This document shows positions 60,563 to 64,000 of a stretch of 64,000 bases of DNA, piece after piece. Below the pieces are notes generated by a model. The model was not told where the DNA came from. It saw only the letters and a list, made by a program, of their open reading frames with translations, and searched no databases. The translations under genes were made by a program, and so were the position numbers. Positions within the stretch are counted from its first letter, which is position 1. Every line of letters begins with the position of its first letter. Source of the stretch: an uncultured Spirochaetales bacterium (GTDB taxonomy: Bacteria; Spirochaetota; Spirochaetia; Sphaerochaetales; Sphaerochaetaceae); NCBI GenBank assembly GCA_944393005.1, contig CALXYO010000011.1, forward strand, positions 33,104 to 97,103, in the 5' to 3' direction.

Positions 60563-61927
60563 TTAATTTTTGAAACTGTGAACCGGAGCCGGAATTCTTC
60601 CCCCGCGGTTTACGAAATCATCGCAGGAATAGCTGTTCACCTTCATCACGGGGGCCGTTCCCAGAAGTCCGCCGAACTCAGCAGACTCACCCACACTCTT
60701 GCCGATTACAGGAATCACACGTACGGCGGTGGTCTTCTGGTTCACCATGCCGATTGCCATCTCATCTGCGATTATTCCGGAAATCGTGGTTGCCTTCGTG
60801 TCCCCGGGGATTGCGATCATGTCAAGACCGACGGAACAGACACAGGTCATTGCCTCAAGCTTCTCTATCGTCAGTGCTCCGCACTCTGCCGCCTCGATCA
60901 TCGCATGGTCCTCACTGACCGGAATGAACGCGCCGGAAAGACCTCCTACATAGCTTGACGCCATAATTCCGCCTTTCTTCACCTGATCATTCAGCAGTGC
61001 TATTGCTGCGGTGGTGCCCGGAGCACCGGCCTTCTCCAGCCCCATGACCTCAAGGATCTCGGCTATGGAATCACCGACGGCGGGAGTCGGTGCAAGGGAG
61101 AGGTCGACAATGCCAAACGGGATGTTCATCCTTCGGCTTGCCTCCTGTGCCACAAGCTGTCCCAGCCTCGTGATCTTGAAAGCCGTCTTCTTTATCTTCT
61201 CGCACAAGGTGCCGAAGTCCTGTCCCCTGACAGTCTCAAGAGCACTCCTGATGACACCGGGACCGGAAACACCGACATTGATCACATTGTCCGTTTCACT
61301 GACACCGTGGAAGGCGCCTGCCATGAACGGATTGTCATCGGGAGCATTGCAGAAGACAACCAGCTTCGCACATCCGATCGAATCACGGTCAGCGGTAAGC
61401 TCTGCGGTCTCTTTTATGATCTTTCCCATAAGGAGAACCGCATCCATGTTTATGCCGGTCTTCGTGGAACCGAGGTTCACGGATGCACATACGTTGTCAG
61501 TGCGGCTCAGGGCCCCGGGTATTGACTTTATGAGCAGCTCCTCGGCCTTTGTCATGCCTTTCGCGGGAAGAGCGGAATAACCTCCCAGGAAGTTGACGCC
61601 CACTTTCTTCGCAGCACGGTCGAGAGTCTCGGCGATCTGGACGAAATCGCCGCAGGATCTGCAGGCGGATGCACCTATGATCGATATCGGAGTGACGCTT
61701 ATCCTCTTGTTCACGATCGGCAGTGCATATTCCCTTTCGATCTGGTTTCCCGTCTTCACAAGGTCCTTTGCAACCGTTGTGATCTTCCCATAGATATTGT
61801 CGCACAGCTTCTCAAGATTATCCGAGATGCAGTCGATGAGGGAAATGCCGAGAGTGATGGTCCTCACATCGAGGTTTTCCTTTTCGATCATCGCATTGGT
61901 TTCTATGACTTCATTGATGTTTATCAC
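60563..61927 (-). CDS. DUF711/PFL-family (UPF0210) protein
   Basis: A 454-aa protein of a widespread but uncharacterised family. It is recognised by the start with [11 protein letters not shown], the S-A-C-R-S-C-G-D motif near residue 87-94, and Gly-rich segments ([21 protein letters not shown]). It is nearly always next to an ACT-domain gene, as here (2 bp apart). Function unknown. Confidence 0.9.
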   Translation of the reverse strand: MININEVIETNAMIEKENLDVRTITLGISLIDCISDNLEKLCDNIYGKITTVAKDLVKTGNQIEREYALPIVNKRISVTPISIIGASACRSCGDFVQIAETLDRAAKKVGVNFLGGYSALPAKGMTKAEELLIKSIPGALSRTDNVCASVNLGSTKTGINMDAVLLMGKIIKETAELTADRDSIGCAKLVVFCNAPDDNPFMAGAFHGVSETDNVINVGVSGPGVIRSALETVRGQDFGTLCEKIKKTAFKITRLGQLVAQEASRRMNIPFGIVDLSLAPTPAVGDSIAEILEVMGLEKAGAPGTTAAIALLNDQVKKGGIMASSYVGGLSGAFIPVSEDHAMIEAAECGALTIEKLEAMTCVCSVGLDMIAIPGDTKATTISGIIADEMAIGMVNQKTTAVRVIPVIGKSVGESAEFGGLLGTAPVMKVNSYSCDDFVNRGGRIPAPVHSFKN

Positions 61928-61929
61928 GG

Positions 61930-62202
61930 CTAGATCCTCTGCATCTGGTTGAATATGTCTTCTCTCTGGAGCTTTATGATGCAGCCCATGGAACGGCCCA
62001 GCTCCTCAAGACCTTCCGACAGAGAAAGGAACTCAAGCGAGGCATTGTTGGTATCGGTGATCATCATCATATTGAAAAAACCGTCAACGATTGTCTGACT
62101 TATATCCAGTATGTTGACATTGTTCTCAGCCAGGTAAGTGCAGACCCTGGCAATTATGCCCACGCGGTCCTTCCCGACAACAGTAATAATAGATTTCTGC
62201 AT
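61930..62202 (-). CDS. ACT-domain protein (UPF0237)
   Basis: A 90-aa single ACT domain: [16 protein letters not shown] then [12 protein letters not shown] domains bind amino acids as allosteric signals. GAGG lies 7 bp before the ATG. It is the fixed partner of the DUF711 gene. Confidence 0.92.
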   Translation of the reverse strand: MQKSIITVVGKDRVGIIARVCTYLAENNVNILDISQTIVDGFFNMMMITDTNNASLEFLSLSEGLEELGRSMGCIIKLQREDIFNQMQRI

Positions 62203-62395
62203 ATGCTAACCTCACTGTGAGTTTGCTTCATTACAGGGAAAAAGACAATCCTTCCCGGCCAATATGCACATTTCATGATGCAATTATGTATTTTGCGTGA
62301 ACAGAGGCTGACCGTTGGCATCTTCACACAATCTTCATTTGAATTCCTGCCTTATGAGAGTTATCACTGGCTGTGTGATAAGGAGAAAAAGACAT

Positions 62396-63601
62396 ATGAA
62401 AACAAGAAAATTCATTTCCGTCTTATTGATCATGATGATCTGTGCAGGACTTGTATTCGCTTCAGGTGCACAGAGTCTTTACAATGACTTTGAGACTGCC
62501 GTCCAGAACGGTGATGTGTCAGAGGCAATTGAAGCATACAACAGTCTGAACGACCAGATCGCAAAAGAAAAGGAAAACATACAGAAAGACATAGAGAAGG
62601 CTTTCGACAAAAAGGACAGGGATCTTTACCGCAATGCGATGAATGACCTGAGGAATCTCAGCACATATTCGATCAGCAGAGAGGACACCGATGCCCTGCT
62701 CACCGCAATCGTCAATTCTGACAGCAGCGAGGCGGAGGAATGGGCAGCATGGCTTTATGAGAATTCCTCATACTATCATCCGGTGCTCACCTTCTCCACA
62801 GACATCTCAAGTGACGGCTATGCCCAGAGCTACAGGAGAAGCATCTCCGTCGCACCGGGCAGTGATGTGACACTTCCGGACAGTTCATCATTCTCGACCA
62901 ACACCACGGCAAGCGGTGTTCTCACCGGATGGGGTCTTACCCCCGATGAAGTGCTCTACGGAGCCGGAGAGACAATAAAGATGCCCTATACAGACCAGAC
63001 TCTGTATGCCGTATACAAGGCACAGGTTGTCTTCAACGATGAATACAGCGGCAGCAATACCGTTTTCGATGATGTGAAGGCCGGCGATGTAGTGGAAGTT
63101 CCCTCAGCCCCCGATCAGCCGGATGCGATCTTTGAAGGCTGGTATGACAGCACAAGCGGCCAGTATCTGAGTCCGGATGAAAGCGAGTACACAGTGCGCG
63201 GCATGGGCGCATCGTTCCAGGCTCTTTACATAAAGGCAGAGGCGACAAGCATCTCAACCGGACACTATGATGTGTCGAAGCTTCCGCCTGCGACACAGAT
63301 CCCGCTCAGCTTCGCAATTGAGAACACAGGCTCTGAAGACCTGATAGGTGTCGACATCAGCGTGTCTTCCGAAAGCGGGTACGTGACGCTCATGAACACG
63401 AATGCCTTCATCAGGAACATGAAGGCCGGAAAGAGCTACAACCTGACCGGAGTGAAGGCTGTGATCTCTTCTTCCTGCCCGTCCGGAACAGACATACCGG
63501 TGACGGTCACGATGACTGACAGCGAAGGAAACACATTCACCAGCACATTCAACTTGACCTCCAAGTCAACTACCGCCGCCCGGAAGGGCACCGGCTTGTA
63601 A
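62396..63601 (+). CDS. Exported protein with InlB-type B-repeats, 3' end replaced by an IS element
   Basis: A 401-aa exported protein. ATG 62396 has AAGGAG about 10 nt upstream and a signal peptide ending F-A-S-G. Residues 25-110 are helical and charged; 120-285 contain two InlB B-repeat-like modules (L-Y-A-V-Y-K-A-Q, F-E-G-W-Y-D); 295-389 resemble a CARDB-like adhesive domain. From codon 390 the frame enters the right end of the tnpB element, so the last ~12 residues are foreign and the true C-terminus has been lost or displaced. Confidence 0.7.
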   Translation: MKTRKFISVLLIMMICAGLVFASGAQSLYNDFETAVQNGDVSEAIEAYNSLNDQIAKEKENIQKDIEKAFDKKDRDLYRNAMNDLRNLSTYSISREDTDALLTAIVNSDSSEAEEWAAWLYENSSYYHPVLTFSTDISSDGYAQSYRRSISVAPGSDVTLPDSSSFSTNTTASGVLTGWGLTPDEVLYGAGETIKMPYTDQTLYAVYKAQVVFNDEYSGSNTVFDDVKAGDVVEVPSAPDQPDAIFEGWYDSTSGQYLSPDESEYTVRGMGASFQALYIKAEATSISTGHYDVSKLPPATQIPLSFAIENTGSEDLIGVDISVSSESGYVTLMNTNAFIRNMKAGKSYNLTGVKAVISSSCPSGTDIPVTVTMTDSEGNTFTSTFNLTSKSTTAARKGTGL

Positions 63602-63727
63602 CTGCCCGGCAGTGCTGACGGCATCAAGCCTCCTGCCTTTGATTCCTGCAGTTTCCTCTTCAGACTTGCAGGTGGCGTTACATCGCGGGGTGGTTGACTG
63701 CACCCCATGACTGACAGAATATATCCC
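63566..63727 (-). ncRNA. Putative omega-RNA and right end of an IS200/IS605-type element
   Basis: The 160 bp after the tnpB stop are rich in stem-loops on the minus strand: GGGGTG/CACCCC, CCTGCA/TGCAGG, GGCAG/CTGCC, and a terminal G+C-rich hairpin ending in GGCGGTAGTTGAC. The layout is that of an omega-RNA scaffold overlapping the element's right end, whose guide would be read from the flanking gene near 63545-63565. The exact boundary is uncertain by a few bases. Confidence 0.55.
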
Positions 63728-64000
63728 TCAGCCTGTTTGTCTTATCTTATCCACTCCTCTCTTGTAGATATTCATCGCAGCCATCCTGTCATCATTTCCC
63801 TTATAACCGCACACAGGACAGGAATACAATCTCTCTCTTCTGTCTCTTGCCTTATTATCCACATTAAAGCAATGAGGACATATCTGTGATGTATGACGTG
63901 CATCTACATATATCACATTGCATCCTGCAAGAGAGGCTTTGTATTCCAGTTTCTGCTGCAAGTCATAATAAGGCCATGACACACTTACATAGCGGTCTTT
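63728..64000 (-). CDS. tnpB: TnpB (IS200/IS605-family RNA-guided nuclease), C-terminal part
   Basis: The last ~90 codons; the gene continues past the right edge. T-S-Q-I-C-P-H-C and Y-S-C-P-V-C-G form the zinc finger, and G-N-D-D-R-M-A-A-M-N-I carries the last RuvC aspartate. TnpB is the transposon-encoded ancestor of Cas12, guided by RNA from the element's right end. Whether the RuvC-I Asp and RuvC-II Glu and a tnpA partner exist cannot be seen here. Confidence 0.9.
   Translation of the reverse strand, partial: KDRYVSVSWPYYDLQQKLEYKASLAGCNVIYVDARHTSQICPHCFNVDNKARDRRERLYSCPVCGYKGNDDRMAAMNIYKRGVDKIRQTG

Noticed and set aside
1..64000. CRISPR array, rRNA or tRNA genes, prophage
   Set aside because: No regularly spaced repeats, no rRNA-like conserved segments, no tRNA cloverleaf and no phage structural genes were recognised by eye; a covariance-model scan was not possible.

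Overview
The window looks like a chromosomal segment of a Gram-negative anaerobic spirochaete, most likely related to the Sphaerochaeta/Treponema lineage. The supporting signs are a class I lysyl-tRNA synthetase, many lipoproteins and predicted outer-membrane beta-barrels, a patatin fused to an outer-membrane barrel, a PreP-like M16C peptidase, sugar-binding proteins whose leader ends in the Ala-Ala-Gly-Ser-Ser style common in Sphaerochaeta, and an NADH-linked [FeFe] hydrogenase next to rex. The assignment is inference; no rRNA or tRNA gene was found. Genes are packed tightly, with many 1-14 bp overlaps.

Layout. 1-4.1 kb: the start of a nucleotidyltransferase gene on the left edge, then a divergent sugar ABC transporter operon (two permeases, binding protein, sugar isomerase-like protein) without its own ATPase. 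4.1-5.4 kb: a MerR regulator and radC. 5.4-13.3 kb: a complete minus-strand histidine operon in the order hisG-D-C-B-H-A-F-IE plus a pentapeptide-repeat gene, preceded by a His5 leader peptide and an attenuator. 13.3-15.4 kb: HdeD-like protein, YjjG-type phosphatase, FKBP lipoprotein. 15.4-27.2 kb: one long minus-strand gene train from glpK through cdaA, cdaR, acpS, truA, a UDG-like gene, priA, def, fmt and a patatin to a two-subunit fumarase. 27.3-33.7 kb: M16C protease, two envelope proteins, pepT. 34-38.1 kb: UmuC-like polymerase plus YolD module, then small envelope proteins. 38.2-40.3 kb: a large lipoprotein. 40.3-46.1 kb: trimeric-type [FeFe] hydrogenase operon divergent from rex. 46.1-49.5 kb: an OGG1-like glycosylase, a lipoprotein of the endonuclease/exonuclease/phosphatase family, clpP and divergent era. 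49.6-51 kb: an Rpn nuclease gene with an adjacent duplicated C-terminal cassette. 51-58.2 kb: heterodimeric ABC exporter, lysS, a DUF5107 protein. 58.3-62.2 kb: PIG-L deacetylase, GPH-type transporter, DUF711 protein and ACT protein. 62.4-64 kb: an InlB-type repeat protein cut at its 3' end by the right end of an IS200/IS605-type element carrying tnpB, which runs off the window.

The most interesting signals are the following. (1) The Rpn nuclease gene has an internal ATG with a perfect Shine-Dalgarno sequence inside a 67-bp block that recurs without change in a second, free-standing C-terminal cassette 407 bp downstream, suggesting an intragenic inhibitor and a swappable partner. (2) A recurrent promoter layout places the -10 box 6-7 bp before the ATG of genes that lack a Shine-Dalgarno sequence, suggesting leaderless mRNAs for many first genes, whereas operon-internal genes carry strong Shine-Dalgarno sequences. 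(3) An enterobacterial-style his attenuator stands in front of a his operon whose hisB phosphatase domain lacks the usual zinc-loop ligands. (4) The -10 boxes of clpP and era overlap on opposite strands. (5) A stem-loop sits between the Shine-Dalgarno sequence and the start codon of the 38.2-kb lipoprotein gene.
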